Shown: positions 1 to 8,292 of the stretch, in pieces
How the letters are laid out: each line of letters begins with the position of its first letter
How positions within the stretch are numbered: the first letter of the stretch is position 1
Assembly: GCA_947165895.1 (NCBI GenBank)
Contig: CAMVCB010000004.1
Span: 248,001 to 312,000, forward strand
From: an uncultured Treponema sp.
Lineage (GTDB): Bacteria > Spirochaetota > Spirochaetia > Treponematales > Treponemataceae
Reading direction: 5' to 3'
DNA: 64,000 bases
Notes under the pieces: model-generated
What the model was told of the DNA's origin: nothing
The model's database searches: none
The model's input: the letters and a program-made list of their open reading frames with translations, nothing else
Position numbers and translations under genes: made by a program

Positions 1-1
1 T

Positions 2-1888
2 TCCAATGTAAGAATCCGTTGTCTTACGACTGCCTCTGACGGTTCAATGTGGATCTGTACAAAATCCAGGGGGCTTGTTCATGTCCGCAAAGATGAAAGC
101 CTTGCCTATATTGGCCAGGGACATCACTTCAGGGTCTGCATAGAGCTTTCCGATGGAACTTTTGCTGCAGGAAGCGGTGATGGTATCGCCTTTGTAAAAA
201 ATGAAAAAATTACCAGCTGGATTGGAGAAGAAGATGGTCTTGAAAATGCAATCATTCTTTCTGTAAGCCAGAATGTGGACGGAAGTCTTCTTGCGGGAAC
301 AGATGGCGGCGGAATTGCAGTTTGTAAAAAAACTGACGGAAACTGGCATCTTTCTTCCATAATAAAAAAGAAAAACGGACTTACTTCGAATATTGTTTTG
401 CGCACTGTAAATGATTATGAAAACGGAAGACCAAACGGAAATGTTTTTGCAGTCACCAGTAATTCAATCTGTTATATGTATTTTTCTGATTCGCAGCTTA
501 TTTATATAAAGCCGCTTACCTGTTTTCCATTTTCAAATAACTACGATTTGATTTTATACAAGGGCGAAAATATTTTTGTTCTGAGCAGCGTGGGAATTTT
601 TGTCGTAAACAGAGACCAGCTGCTTCACAGACCGAAAATTGATTATGAGCTTCTGGATTTGAAAAAAGGGCTTCGCGGCTCTCTTACGGCCAATTCCTGG
701 AACCTGCTGGAAGCAAACGGAGATTTGTATCTTTCCTGCGATATAGGCTCAAGCCGCCTAAATCTTGATAATTATGCAAAAAGCGGACTTTCCTACCGAA
801 TGCAGTTGAAATCCGTAATTATAGATTCAAAACGTCATATCCTTCAGAAAGACATCCCTTTTGTTATTCCGGCAGATGCAGAGACTGTGGAAATTGTCCC
901 TGAAATCGTAAATTATTCTATATATAATCCTTATGTCAGCCTTTATTTTGAGGGTATTGATGAAAGCCCTCTTGTAATGCTGCAGAGTGAGCTTTCAAGC
1001 ATAAGCTATACTAATATTAAGCCGGGAAGCTACCGCTTTCATATTTCCGTCCTTGACTCAAAGGGACGCAGAAGCGTGGAGGAGACGACCTATACAATTG
1101 TAAAAAAGTTTAACCTCCACGATAACTGGTGGTTCAGGCTTTATGCGATGGGCGTCATCATCCTTGTTGTAATCTGGTTTACCTGGTTTGCAACTTTTTC
1201 TATCCAGCAGCGCCGCATGGAAAAACAGCAGAGGGAAATCGAAGCTGTAAAACGTCAGGTTCAGATGGGTAACGAAACAATTTTTGCCATTGCAAATTCA
1301 GTAGAAGCCCGCGATAAGAGTACGGGCCGCCATTCATACCGTGTAGCAGAATATTCTGTGATGATTGCACAGGAGCTTGGCTTTAATGAAGAGCAGCAGG
1401 AGCAGATTCGCAAAACTGGCCTGCTCCACGATATCGGAAAAATCGGTGTACCGGACAATATTCTCAATAAGACTACAAAACTTACTGATGAAGAATACGA
1501 AATCATAAAACGCCACACAATTATTGGAAGTGAAATCCTTAAAGGCCTCACTTTGATTTCCCGCTTTGACGAGGGCGCAAAATATCATCATGAACGCTAC
1601 GACGGAAGCGGTTATCCTTTCGGACTTAAGGGTGAAGAAATTCCTCTCAATGCCAGAATCATCGGTATTGCAGATGCCTTTGATGCAATGACGGCCAACC
1701 GTATTTACAGAAAACGTCTGGATATGGAAGTTGTAAAGGATGAATTAAGGCACTGGTCAGGTTCACAGTTTGATCCGGGACTTGTTGATGTCATGCTGGA
1801 TCTGATCGAAAGCGGCCGATTGAACGTTTATAAAACTATGGAAGAAAGTACTGTAACTGAAAAGAAGGAGAAAGATGATGCTCAATAA
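2..1888 (+). CDS. Propeller sensor with C-terminal HD-GYP domain (5' truncated)
   Basis: The frame is open from the window's second base, so the N-terminus lies outside. The visible part has beta-propeller-like repeats of the two-component-regulator propeller kind, then a Y_Y_Y-like sandwich (about nt 930-1110) and one membrane helix (about nt 1126-1200). A short coiled stretch and an HD-GYP domain (about nt 1270-1790) follow, with LLHDIGKIG near nt 1420 and DGSGYP near nt 1601. HD-GYP proteins usually hydrolyse cyclic-di-GMP, and the metal-binding HD and GYP residues are all present. The order suggests a periplasmic sensor controlling a cytoplasmic phosphodiesterase. The stop codon overlaps the next gene by 14 bases, so the two are probably cotranslated. 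The ligand is unknown. Confidence 0.88.
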   Translation, partial: SNVRIRCLTTASDGSMWICTKSRGLVHVRKDESLAYIGQGHHFRVCIELSDGTFAAGSGDGIAFVKNEKITSWIGEEDGLENAIILSVSQNVDGSLLAGTDGGGIAVCKKTDGNWHLSSIIKKKNGLTSNIVLRTVNDYENGRPNGNVFAVTSNSICYMYFSDSQLIYIKPLTCFPFSNNYDLILYKGENIFVLSSVGIFVVNRDQLLHRPKIDYELLDLKKGLRGSLTANSWNLLEANGDLYLSCDIGSSRLNLDNYAKSGLSYRMQLKSVIIDSKRHILQKDIPFVIPADAETVEIVPEIVNYSIYNPYVSLYFEGIDESPLVMLQSELSSISYTNIKPGSYRFHISVLDSKGRRSVEETTYTIVKKFNLHDNWWFRLYAMGVIILVVIWFTWFATFSIQQRRMEKQQREIEAVKRQVQMGNETIFAIANSVEARDKSTGRHSYRVAEYSVMIAQELGFNEEQQEQIRKTGLLHDIGKIGVPDNILNKTTKLTDEEYEIIKRHTIIGSEILKGLTLISRFDEGAKYHHERYDGSGYPFGLKGEEIPLNARIIGIADAFDAMTANRIYRKRLDMEVVKDELRHWSGSQFDPGLVDVMLDLIESGRLNVYKTMEESTVTEKKEKDDAQ

Positions 1889-3083
1889 ATATGTTGTTAC
1901 AAGTATTACGGCCTTATTTTTTTGTTTAGTCAGCTTCTTCTGTATGAAAGGCTTTTCAAACAGTAAAAAAGAAGAGGTTCTGAAAGTCGGATTTGTTTAC
2001 AATGCAGATACAGCAACTGCCTATACAAATAATTTTTTCCGTACTCAGACGGAGCTGGAAGATTACTTTGGTGAAAGAATTAAAACCTATGCAAAATACA
2101 ACCTGGGTGAAAACGAAGAGGAGTGCAGTCAGGCCATTGAATATTTTATAGGCCAGGGCTGTCAGCTTATTTTTGCGGTCAGCTACGGACACGGACCGGT
2201 TATGAAAAAAATGGCGCAGAAATATCCTGACGTTCACTTTTGCCACGCAACAGGCGATCTTGCAGATACAGAACCCCTCCTTTCAAACTATCACGCCTTT
2301 ATGGGCCGCATTCACGAAGGCCGTTATGTGTGCGGAATTATTGCCGGCATGAAAATCCAGGAGCTGATTTTGCAGGGGAAAATAAATCGCAGCCAGGTAA
2401 AAGTCGGCTATGTTGCTGCTTTTTCCTATGCCGAAGTAATTTCCGGCTTTACAGCCTTTTTTCTTGGAATCAGAAGCGTTGTACCGGAAGCCCAGATGGT
2501 CGTTCATTATACAAATACCTGGAGCAACCATATAGTTGAAAAAAAATGCGCAGAAAGATTGATTGATGAAGGCTGCGTAATAATCAGCCAGCATTCAGAT
2601 ACCATGGGGCCGGCAATTGCCTGCGAAGAAGCCAGTGTAAAAAAAGGAAAAACCGTTTTTCATGTCGGCTATAATCAGAGCATGATTGATGTGGCACCTA
2701 CCACCTCTCTTGTTTCCTGCCGCATCAACTGGACACCTTACATGATGGGCGCTGTTCAGGCTCTGCTGGAAGGAAAGGAGATTGAAAAAGTTGTAAAGAG
2801 CCCTTACAGGGGAACCGACGCAGCCGCCGGCTTCAACCGTGACTGGATTGAAATTATCGGTATTAACCGCCTGATTCTGGCAGAAGGCACAATGGAAGCG
2901 GTGGAAAAAGCCGTAAATCAGTTCAAAAGCGGTAGTTTTACAGTTTTTAAAGGAAATTACAGCGGAGTTAATCCTTTTGATCCTGATGATGTATGGGATT
3001 TGCGCAATGCCTACATTGAATGTGAAAAACGTTCCGCTCCGGCTTTCTGCTATATTCTGCGTGATGTAATTTCTGCGGATTAG
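1875..3083 (+). CDS. BMP/PnrA-family periplasmic binding protein
   Basis: The protein has 402 residues, with an N-terminal hydrophobic segment (residues 5-24) that includes Cys17 and Cys23. It is probably exported and perhaps lipidated, although the lipobox is poor. The body, with the motifs VGFVYN, GHGP and AFSYAEVISG, follows the basic membrane protein (BMP) fold, whose members bind nucleosides or related ligands for ABC importers. No permease or ATPase gene adjoins it. It overlaps the HD-GYP sensor gene, so it may deliver ligand to that sensor (inference). Two ATGs occur in tandem: the one at 1875 is 4 bases and the one at 1878 is 7 bases from the AAGGAG at 1865-1870, so 1878 is an equally good start. 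Confidence 0.8.
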   Translation: MMLNKYVVTSITALFFCLVSFFCMKGFSNSKKEEVLKVGFVYNADTATAYTNNFFRTQTELEDYFGERIKTYAKYNLGENEEECSQAIEYFIGQGCQLIFAVSYGHGPVMKKMAQKYPDVHFCHATGDLADTEPLLSNYHAFMGRIHEGRYVCGIIAGMKIQELILQGKINRSQVKVGYVAAFSYAEVISGFTAFFLGIRSVVPEAQMVVHYTNTWSNHIVEKKCAERLIDEGCVIISQHSDTMGPAIACEEASVKKGKTVFHVGYNQSMIDVAPTTSLVSCRINWTPYMMGAVQALLEGKEIEKVVKSPYRGTDAAAGFNRDWIEIIGINRLILAEGTMEAVEKAVNQFKSGSFTVFKGNYSGVNPFDPDDVWDLRNAYIECEKRSAPAFCYILRDVISAD

Positions 3084-3118
3084 ACAGAAATGTAGTCTCC
3101 AATTTATGTCCTGCTGTC

Positions 3119-3147
3119 TTTAAAAAAACTCTTCTTCCATCTATAAT
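3119..3147 (+). promoter_or_regulatory. dnaX promoter, probably leaderless
   Basis: A perfect TATAAT lies at 3142-3147 with a weak -35 (TTTAAA, 3119-3124) 17 bases upstream. Only six bases separate the -10 box from the dnaX ATG at 3154, and no Shine-Dalgarno is visible, so transcription would start at or next to the A of the start codon. Confidence 0.6.
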
Positions 3148-3153
3148 GTTCCT

Positions 3154-5280
3154 ATGTCTTACGAAGTAACAGCTACAAGAAGGAGACCGCAGCGGCTGGG
3201 CGACCTGGTCGGCCAGGAATTTGTTGCGGAAACCCTTAAAAATTCAATCAGCTCGGGAAAAATTGCCCATGCCTATCTCTTTTCAGGCCCCCGCGGTTGT
3301 GGAAAAACCTCAACTGCCCGAATTCTTGCAAAGGCCTTAAACTGTCAGAATGGCCCAACTCCCGATCCCTGCTGTCAGTGTTCTGCCTGTCAGGAAATCA
3401 CAAAGGGCTCAAGCCTTGACGTTATAGAAATAGATGGTGCTTCGAACACCAGCGTAGAAAATATCCGCCAGATTAAGGATGAAGTTCTTTTTCCTCCAAG
3501 CAACTGCCGCTATAAAATCTACATCATAGACGAAGTCCACATGCTTTCTAATTCGGCCTTCAACGCGCTGTTAAAGACAATCGAAGAGCCGCCTCCATAC
3601 GTTATCTTTATTTTCGCTACAACCGAACTCCAGAAGGTTCCCGCAACCATCAAATCACGCTGCCAGCAGTTCAACTTCCGCCTTGTCGCAATCGACAAGG
3701 TAAAGGAATGTCTTGCCCAGGCAGCCGCAGAGCTCAATATTCAGGCAGATGACGAAGCCCTCTTCTGGATTGCCCGCGAATCAACCGGCTCTATGCGCGA
3801 CGCCTATACCCTTTTCGATCAGGTCGTAGCCTTCAGCGACGGTCACATCACCTACGAAAAAATCCGCGATAAGCTTGGCCTTGTCGGTATTGAACGCCTC
3901 AATTCTCTTTTTGAAGCCTGCGCCCAGAATCAAGCCGAAGCTGTAATCAGCCTGCTTGACGACTTTCTTCAGGCAGGGATTTCAATCGAACAGCTCATTT
4001 CTAACTGTGCCGATTACCTGCGCTCCCTGCTACTCATAAAAAGCGGCGTAAAAAAGGAATCGCTTTTAGGAAATTCTCCTGAGCGTTACTCAAATCTGGT
4101 TCTTGGCGCCTGGAATTCTGTTCAGGTGGAGCGTGCCCTTAGCATTTTCCTCCAGCTTTACCGCGACATCCGCTATTCGCTTTCTCCCCGCTACGAGCTT
4201 GAACTTGCCTTCAGCCGTCTCTGTTGGATCAGCCAGTATGTTTCCAACGTGGAAGTTAAAAAAGCCATCGATGCGGCCCAGGCACTTTTGCAGGGGGCAG
4301 CTGTTACTTCGGGCTCAGCAGGAAGCTCTCAACCTCAAAGGATGATACTTGCTCAGCCGCAGGAGCCTTCCCAGGCTCAGGCATCAGCACCAGCTCAAAT
4401 GCAGTCTGCCCAGCCTCAAAATCAGGCGGCTTCGCAAGCGGCCCCCTCCAGGGACTCCCAGCCGGGCGGAATGACCATTCCAAACGGACTGCCCCGCCTT
4501 TCAATGCTGGATGATGAATCAGCCTTCGATGACGATGGAGCAGACCAGCTGCCGGAAGCTGCCGGTCAGGAAAACGAAGCAAACCCTTTTCTTAATGGCG
4601 GTTTCAGTTCATTGCCGCCTGAACAAACAGTGAACAAGGCAGATGAACAGCCGAAAGAGCTTGATGAACGCTTAAAAATAGATGTTTCGACTCAATCAAT
4701 CCAGCTGCAGCCGGATCAGGTAATTAAAACTGACCCTTACGCAGCCGGCAGTGATAATTTTGGCTATTCTCTAAATCCTGATGATATGGACGACGGAAAC
4801 TGGTCCAATGTTGACGAAGCTCCGCCGGAGCCTTATTACGGCGAAGAAGAATATTATCAGGAAGCCGCAGATTTTTCCGAAGAAGCTGCGGCTCAAACTC
4901 AGGTAAGTCAGAAGGTAAAAAATCAGACTGTCGTAACTTCGTCCGGCCCTGTAAGTCTTGAAAAACTCCATGATGACGTGATTGCCAGCCTGAGTGCTAA
5001 GGACAGTTTTGCCGCTTCTTCTTTGGAAAAAACGACAAACTGGTATTTAAACGGATTGAAAATTGAAGCTGAGCTTTACTCGGAATATGACAACTCTCTT
5101 TTGCAGAAAAAGCTTTCTGTAATAAATGCAGAGCTTCTGGAATATACAGGAACTGCCTTTGAGCTTCACGTAACATTAAAAGAGCCCGAAACAGTTGAAA
5201 ATAATGAAAAAAAAGCAGATATTCCTCCTCAGGTACGTCTGCTTCTTGATATATTTAAAGGAAGTCTTGTCGGACGCTAA
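3154..5280 (+). CDS. dnaX: DNA polymerase III subunit gamma/tau
   Basis: This is the clamp-loader ATPase that loads the beta clamp and organises the replisome. The 708 residues open with an AAA+ module: Walker A GPRGCGKT (45-52), zinc-knuckle cysteines (C64, C73/C74, C76, C79) and Walker B IIDEVH (124-129). A clamp-loader domain III follows to about residue 370. Residues 390-590 form a Q/A/P- and then acid-rich low-complexity linker, and the C-terminal 120 residues look like a tau-type domain. The gene lacks a Shine-Dalgarno and has its own -10 box just upstream. It is followed after 21 bases by ybaB and then recR, a common bacterial trio. The start matches treponemal DnaX proteins. Confidence 0.95.
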   Translation: MSYEVTATRRRPQRLGDLVGQEFVAETLKNSISSGKIAHAYLFSGPRGCGKTSTARILAKALNCQNGPTPDPCCQCSACQEITKGSSLDVIEIDGASNTSVENIRQIKDEVLFPPSNCRYKIYIIDEVHMLSNSAFNALLKTIEEPPPYVIFIFATTELQKVPATIKSRCQQFNFRLVAIDKVKECLAQAAAELNIQADDEALFWIARESTGSMRDAYTLFDQVVAFSDGHITYEKIRDKLGLVGIERLNSLFEACAQNQAEAVISLLDDFLQAGISIEQLISNCADYLRSLLLIKSGVKKESLLGNSPERYSNLVLGAWNSVQVERALSIFLQLYRDIRYSLSPRYELELAFSRLCWISQYVSNVEVKKAIDAAQALLQGAAVTSGSAGSSQPQRMILAQPQEPSQAQASAPAQMQSAQPQNQAASQAAPSRDSQPGGMTIPNGLPRLSMLDDESAFDDDGADQLPEAAGQENEANPFLNGGFSSLPPEQTVNKADEQPKELDERLKIDVSTQSIQLQPDQVIKTDPYAAGSDNFGYSLNPDDMDDGNWSNVDEAPPEPYYGEEEYYQEAADFSEEAAAQTQVSQKVKNQTVVTSSGPVSLEKLHDDVIASLSAKDSFAASSLEKTTNWYLNGLKIEAELYSEYDNSLLQKKLSVINAELLEYTGTAFELHVTLKEPETVENNEKKADIPPQVRLLLDIFKGSLVGR

Positions 5281-5301
5281 AATTTAATAGGAAGGAAAAT
5301 T

Positions 5302-5613
5302 ATGAATCCATTTGATATTTTAAAAAATGCCGGTCAGATTAAACAGCAGAGCGAAAAGCTTCAGCAGGAGCTTGCGCAGATTCGTGCAGAAGGCTCTTCC
5401 GGCGGTAAAATGGTTACAATCACAATGAACGGAAAATTTGAAATGCTGGGCATCAAGCTTGATCCAATCTGTGTTGATAACCGCGATGTTGCTATGCTTG
5501 AAGATTTGATTGTTGCGGCCCATAAAAACGCAATGGATAATGTTCAGGAGCAGATTAAGGCAAAAACCAGCAGCCTTCTGGGCGGTCTGGATTTGGGCGC
5601 ACTCGGATTGTAA
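5302..5613 (+). CDS. YbaB/EbfC nucleoid-associated protein
   Basis: This small (103-residue) DNA-binding protein belongs to the YbaB/EbfC family, which forms dimers that bind DNA and help organise the nucleoid. The family features are visible: an N-terminal amphipathic helix (NAGQIKQQSEKLQQELAQIR) and the central strand segment around TITMNGKFEMLGIKLD. The gene has a good AGGAAGGAAA ribosome site and sits between dnaX and recR, the classical location. It is probably cotranscribed with both: 21 bases after dnaX and 6 before recR. Confidence 0.9.
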   Translation: MNPFDILKNAGQIKQQSEKLQQELAQIRAEGSSGGKMVTITMNGKFEMLGIKLDPICVDNRDVAMLEDLIVAAHKNAMDNVQEQIKAKTSSLLGGLDLGALGL

Positions 5614-5619
5614 GTCTTT

Positions 5620-6237
5620 ATGAGTACCTTTGATGATTTGACGGGAAATTTTGCCAAGCTTCCCGGAATTGGTAAAAAATCAGCTGTCCGCATAGTAAAC
5701 TGGCTTCTCAAACAGGATTCAGCCTGGGTACGCCGTTTTTCCCAGAATTTAGGAATTCTCCAGGAAAGGGTAAAGCCCTGTTCTGTATGCGGCACCTGGA
5801 CAGAAAGCGAAACTTGTCCTATCTGCTCAAATCCCCTTCGCGATTCTTCTTTGATTTGCGTTGTTGAACAGCCTCAGGACGTTTCTACAATAGAAGCTTA
5901 CGGTGAATACCGTGGGCTTTATCACGTGCTTGGCGGCCTGATTAAGCCTCTGGAAGGAATCGGTCCTGCCCAGCTTTCAATTCAGCCCCTGCTTGGACGA
6001 ATTAAAGGCGGTAATGTAAAGGAAGTAATTATCGCGACAAATCCGACGGTGGAGGGGGATACGACGGCCCTTTATCTTAACAAGGTGATTTCAGAGCTGA
6101 AGCAGAATATTGGTGGGGAAGGGGACGCTGATATAAAGGTGACCCGCCTTGCAACCGGAATTCCTGTGGGCGGCGATCTTGAATATATAGATAAAAGAAC
6201 TCTTTCACTGAGCTTCCGGGGCCGCGGTGAATTCTAA
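5620..6237 (+). CDS. recR: Recombination protein RecR
   Basis: RecR acts with RecO, and RecF where present, to load RecA onto SSB-coated gaps. The 205-residue length is normal. A helix-hairpin-helix occupies the N-terminus (LPGIGKKSAVRIV), a four-cysteine zinc finger follows (C54, C57, C66, C69), then a Toprim domain from about residue 79 (VVEQPQDV) to 175. It is third in the dnaX-ybaB-recR operon, six bases after ybaB. No rho-independent terminator is evident before the next promoter at 6255. Confidence 0.95.
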   Translation: MSTFDDLTGNFAKLPGIGKKSAVRIVNWLLKQDSAWVRRFSQNLGILQERVKPCSVCGTWTESETCPICSNPLRDSSLICVVEQPQDVSTIEAYGEYRGLYHVLGGLIKPLEGIGPAQLSIQPLLGRIKGGNVKEVIIATNPTVEGDTTALYLNKVISELKQNIGGEGDADIKVTRLATGIPVGGDLEYIDKRTLSLSFRGRGEF

Positions 6238-6254
6238 TAATTTGTTTAATTTGT

Positions 6255-6283
6255 TTGCTTTTATGAGCTTTTACGTTTATAAT
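6255..6283 (+). promoter_or_regulatory. Sigma-70-type promoter for the STAS gene
   Basis: TTGCTT (6255-6260), a 17-base spacer and a perfect TATAAT (6278-6283) lie 43 bases before the start codon. The transcript would carry a leader of about 36 bases with the site GGAAGGTG. Confidence 0.65.
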
Positions 6284-6325
6284 CAAAAATGCTAAGTCTC
6301 AAAAATCGGAAGGTGAATTTTATTT

Positions 6326-6880
6326 ATGGATACAAATGATTCTTTAGTACCTGGATTTGATTCTGAAAAAGACGATTCGATTCAGTTTTCATTACAAAAA
6401 ATTGACAATGTTGATAAAGGCTGTCTTATATCACTTTATGGTTTCGTTGATACCTATAACTCGACATTTTTCCAGAATCAGATGACAAAGATTATCACTG
6501 CAGGCTTTATAAATCTTATTATTGACTGCTCAATGGTAACGACAATTGCATCTACTGGACTTGGTGTTCTTACAAACCTTTTAAAGATGGTTCGCGCAAT
6601 GGGCGGTAATATTATTCTTGCTGAAGTTCAGGAGAATATTTACGACACATTTGAACTTTTAGGCTTTGTTCAGTTCTTCAATATTAAAGCAACTGTAGAC
6701 GAAGCTTTTGCATATCTTACAGGCCGTACAAGAAGCGAAACTGCTACTACTTTCCCAAAAATCGTAGTCTGCCCTAACTGTGGAAAAAATTTAAGGGCTC
6801 CTCACGCAGGCCGTTTCCGTTGTCTTGAATGCCGTTCTGTCATCATGGTTACAGAAACCGGACTTGTTACAAAGGAATAA
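6326..6880 (+). CDS. STAS-domain (anti-sigma antagonist-like) protein with zinc ribbon
   Basis: Residues 20-130 form a STAS domain like SpoIIAA/RsbV, with the loop CSMVTTIASTGLG containing Ser76 at the usual phosphorylation position. Such proteins switch partner kinases or sigma factors by phosphorylation. An added C-terminal zinc ribbon (C149, C152, C166, C169) is not part of the usual antagonist and resembles the end of transcription or chaperone zinc ribbons. No kinase or sigma gene lies next to it, so its partner is elsewhere. It is transcribed from its own promoter. Domain calls are by eye; the function is inferred. Confidence 0.75.
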   Translation: MDTNDSLVPGFDSEKDDSIQFSLQKIDNVDKGCLISLYGFVDTYNSTFFQNQMTKIITAGFINLIIDCSMVTTIASTGLGVLTNLLKMVRAMGGNIILAEVQENIYDTFELLGFVQFFNIKATVDEAFAYLTGRTRSETATTFPKIVVCPNCGKNLRAPHAGRFRCLECRSVIMVTETGLVTKE

Positions 6881-6932
6881 AAGTCTTTTCGGAAAAAAAC
6901 TAAACTTTTCAGTAAGAATTTAAACCTTTTTC

Positions 6933-6979
6933 TTTTTTGAAACCGGTTTTATAAAAGCGATACAGCCGGTTTCAAAAAA
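6933..6979. repeat. 14-bp perfect inverted repeat downstream of the STAS gene
   Basis: The arms at 6933-6946 (six T then GAAACCGG) and 6966-6979 (the complement) are separated by 19 bases. The inner parts are GC-rich and the outer parts are T and A tracts. It could be the terminator of the STAS gene or a binding site upstream of the sugar operon; the 3' A-rich arm does not provide a clean U tract. Confidence 0.5.
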
Positions 6980-7035
6980 AATTGAAAGAAAAAACCGAAA
7001 AATTTCTATGTACTTCTTAACAAACAGGATTATTA

Positions 7036-7050
7036 TTAACTCAAAGTTAA
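7036..7050. promoter_or_regulatory. Palindrome upstream of the sugar ABC operon
   Basis: TTAACT-CAA-AGTTAA, loosely flanked by ATTATT and AATAAT, lies 47 bases before the chvE start. It could be an operator for a sugar-responsive repressor or simply part of the AT-rich promoter region. No clear -35/-10 pair was identified. Confidence 0.3.
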
Positions 7051-7097
7051 AAATAATAAAAAACTTAATTTTCATTTGTTGATATTAGGAGGAAACA

Positions 7098-8180
7098 ATG
7101 AAAAAAATGTTAAATGTTGTAGCAGCATTTGCTCTTGCAGCAACAATGTTCTTGACATCTTGTGGTGGCAGCAAAGCTGGTGGAAAAAAGACTGTAGGTG
7201 TTGCAATGCCTACACAGTCATCAGAGCGCTGGATTAACGACGGTGCTAACATGAAGAAACAGCTTGAAGCAGCTGGATACGCAGTAGATTTGCAGTATGC
7301 AGAAGATGATGTTCAGGCTCAGGTTTCACAGATTGAAAACTTGATTGCAAAACAGGTTAACTGTCTTGTAGTTGCAGCTATCGACTCAACTGCCCTGGTT
7401 AACGTTCTTGCAACAGCAAAACAGAATAACATTCCTGTAATTGCTTATGACCGCCTTTTGATGGATACAGACGCAGTTTCATACTACGCTACATTCGATA
7501 ACAAGGGTGTTGGTACAGCAATCGCTAAATACATTGAAGATGCAAAAGGACTCAAAACAGCTAAGGCAGAAGGTCGTTCTTATACAATTGAATTCTTCAT
7601 GGGTTCTCCAGATGATAACAACGCTCTCTTCCTTTACAACGGTGTTATGGAAGTTCTTCAGCAGTACCTCGACAACGGAGTTCTCCGCTGTAAGACAGGT
7701 CGTACATCATTCGAAAAAACATGTATTCTCCGCTGGTCTCAGGAAACTGCTCAGCAGTGGTGTGAAAACTACCTTTCAGGTTTCTATGCTGACGAAAAAC
7801 TCGACATTGCTTGTACAGCATTCGACGGATTCGCTTATGGTGTAAAAGCTGCTTGTGAAGGTGCTGGTTACAAAGTTGGAGTTGACTGGCCTCTTATTTC
7901 TGGTCAGGATGCTGAACTTATGGCTACAAAGAACATCATCGCTGGTTCACAGACATGTTCTATCTACAAAGACACACGTCTTCTTGCTTCAAAATGTGTA
8001 ACAATGGTTGAAGCTGTTCTTAAGGGATCACAGCCAGAAATCAATGACCGCACACAGTACAACAACGGTAAACTTGTTGTTCCTTCATACCTCTGTACAC
8101 CAGTTGCAGTTGATAAGAACAACGTAGAAAGCGTAATCGTTGCAGGCGGATATTATACAAAAGAGCAGCTCGGTCTCTAA
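7098..8180 (+). CDS. chvE: ChvE-type sugar-binding lipoprotein
   Basis: This is the periplasmic binding protein of a multiple-monosaccharide ABC importer. The signal peptide ends in a lipobox, LTSC, with the lipidated Cys at residue 22. The mature part follows ChvE closely, with family motifs VGVAMPTQSSERW, AIDSTALVNVLA, YYATFDN and MGSPDDNNA. ChvE proteins bind aldoses such as glucose, galactose, xylose or arabinose; the exact ligand cannot be read from sequence. The start has a strong AGGAGG site. It is first in the operon with gguA and gguB but is separated from them by hairpins, which fits the usual excess of binding protein over transporter. Confidence 0.88.
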   Translation: MKKMLNVVAAFALAATMFLTSCGGSKAGGKKTVGVAMPTQSSERWINDGANMKKQLEAAGYAVDLQYAEDDVQAQVSQIENLIAKQVNCLVVAAIDSTALVNVLATAKQNNIPVIAYDRLLMDTDAVSYYATFDNKGVGTAIAKYIEDAKGLKTAKAEGRSYTIEFFMGSPDDNNALFLYNGVMEVLQQYLDNGVLRCKTGRTSFEKTCILRWSQETAQQWCENYLSGFYADEKLDIACTAFDGFAYGVKAACEGAGYKVGVDWPLISGQDAELMATKNIIAGSQTCSIYKDTRLLASKCVTMVEAVLKGSQPEINDRTQYNNGKLVVPSYLCTPVAVDKNNVESVIVAGGYYTKEQLGL

Positions 8181-8194
8181 TTCAATACCGGCTT

Positions 8195-8210
8195 GGGGCT
8201 GAAAAGCCCC
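8195..8210 (+). other. GAAA-tetraloop hairpin after chvE
   Basis: GGGGCT-GAAA-AGCCCC gives a six-pair stem with a GNRA loop, 15 bases after the chvE stop codon. With no U tract it is more likely an mRNA-stabilising 3' structure than a terminator. Confidence 0.55.
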
Positions 8211-8222
8211 ACAAATTGGATA

Positions 8223-8263
8223 AAAGCCAGCTTTAGAGCGGAAGCTTTAAACTGGCTTTTTTT
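8223..8263 (+). terminator. Intrinsic terminator or attenuator between chvE and gguA
   Basis: AAAGCCAG (8223-8230) pairs with CTGGCTTT (8252-8259) and runs into a seven-base T tract. It lies between genes of one transporter, so partial read-through probably sets the ratio of binding protein to membrane complex. Confidence 0.7.
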
Positions 8264-8292
8264 ATGGAAGAATCTAGAAAAAGGGAAAACAA

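Noticed and set aside
4050..4090. A-AAA-AAG slippery heptamer in dnaX like the E. coli programmed frameshift
   Set aside because: A -1 shift gives a stop about nine codons later and a 309-residue product that ends inside clamp-loader domain III, with no visible stimulator; a chance occurrence is likelier.
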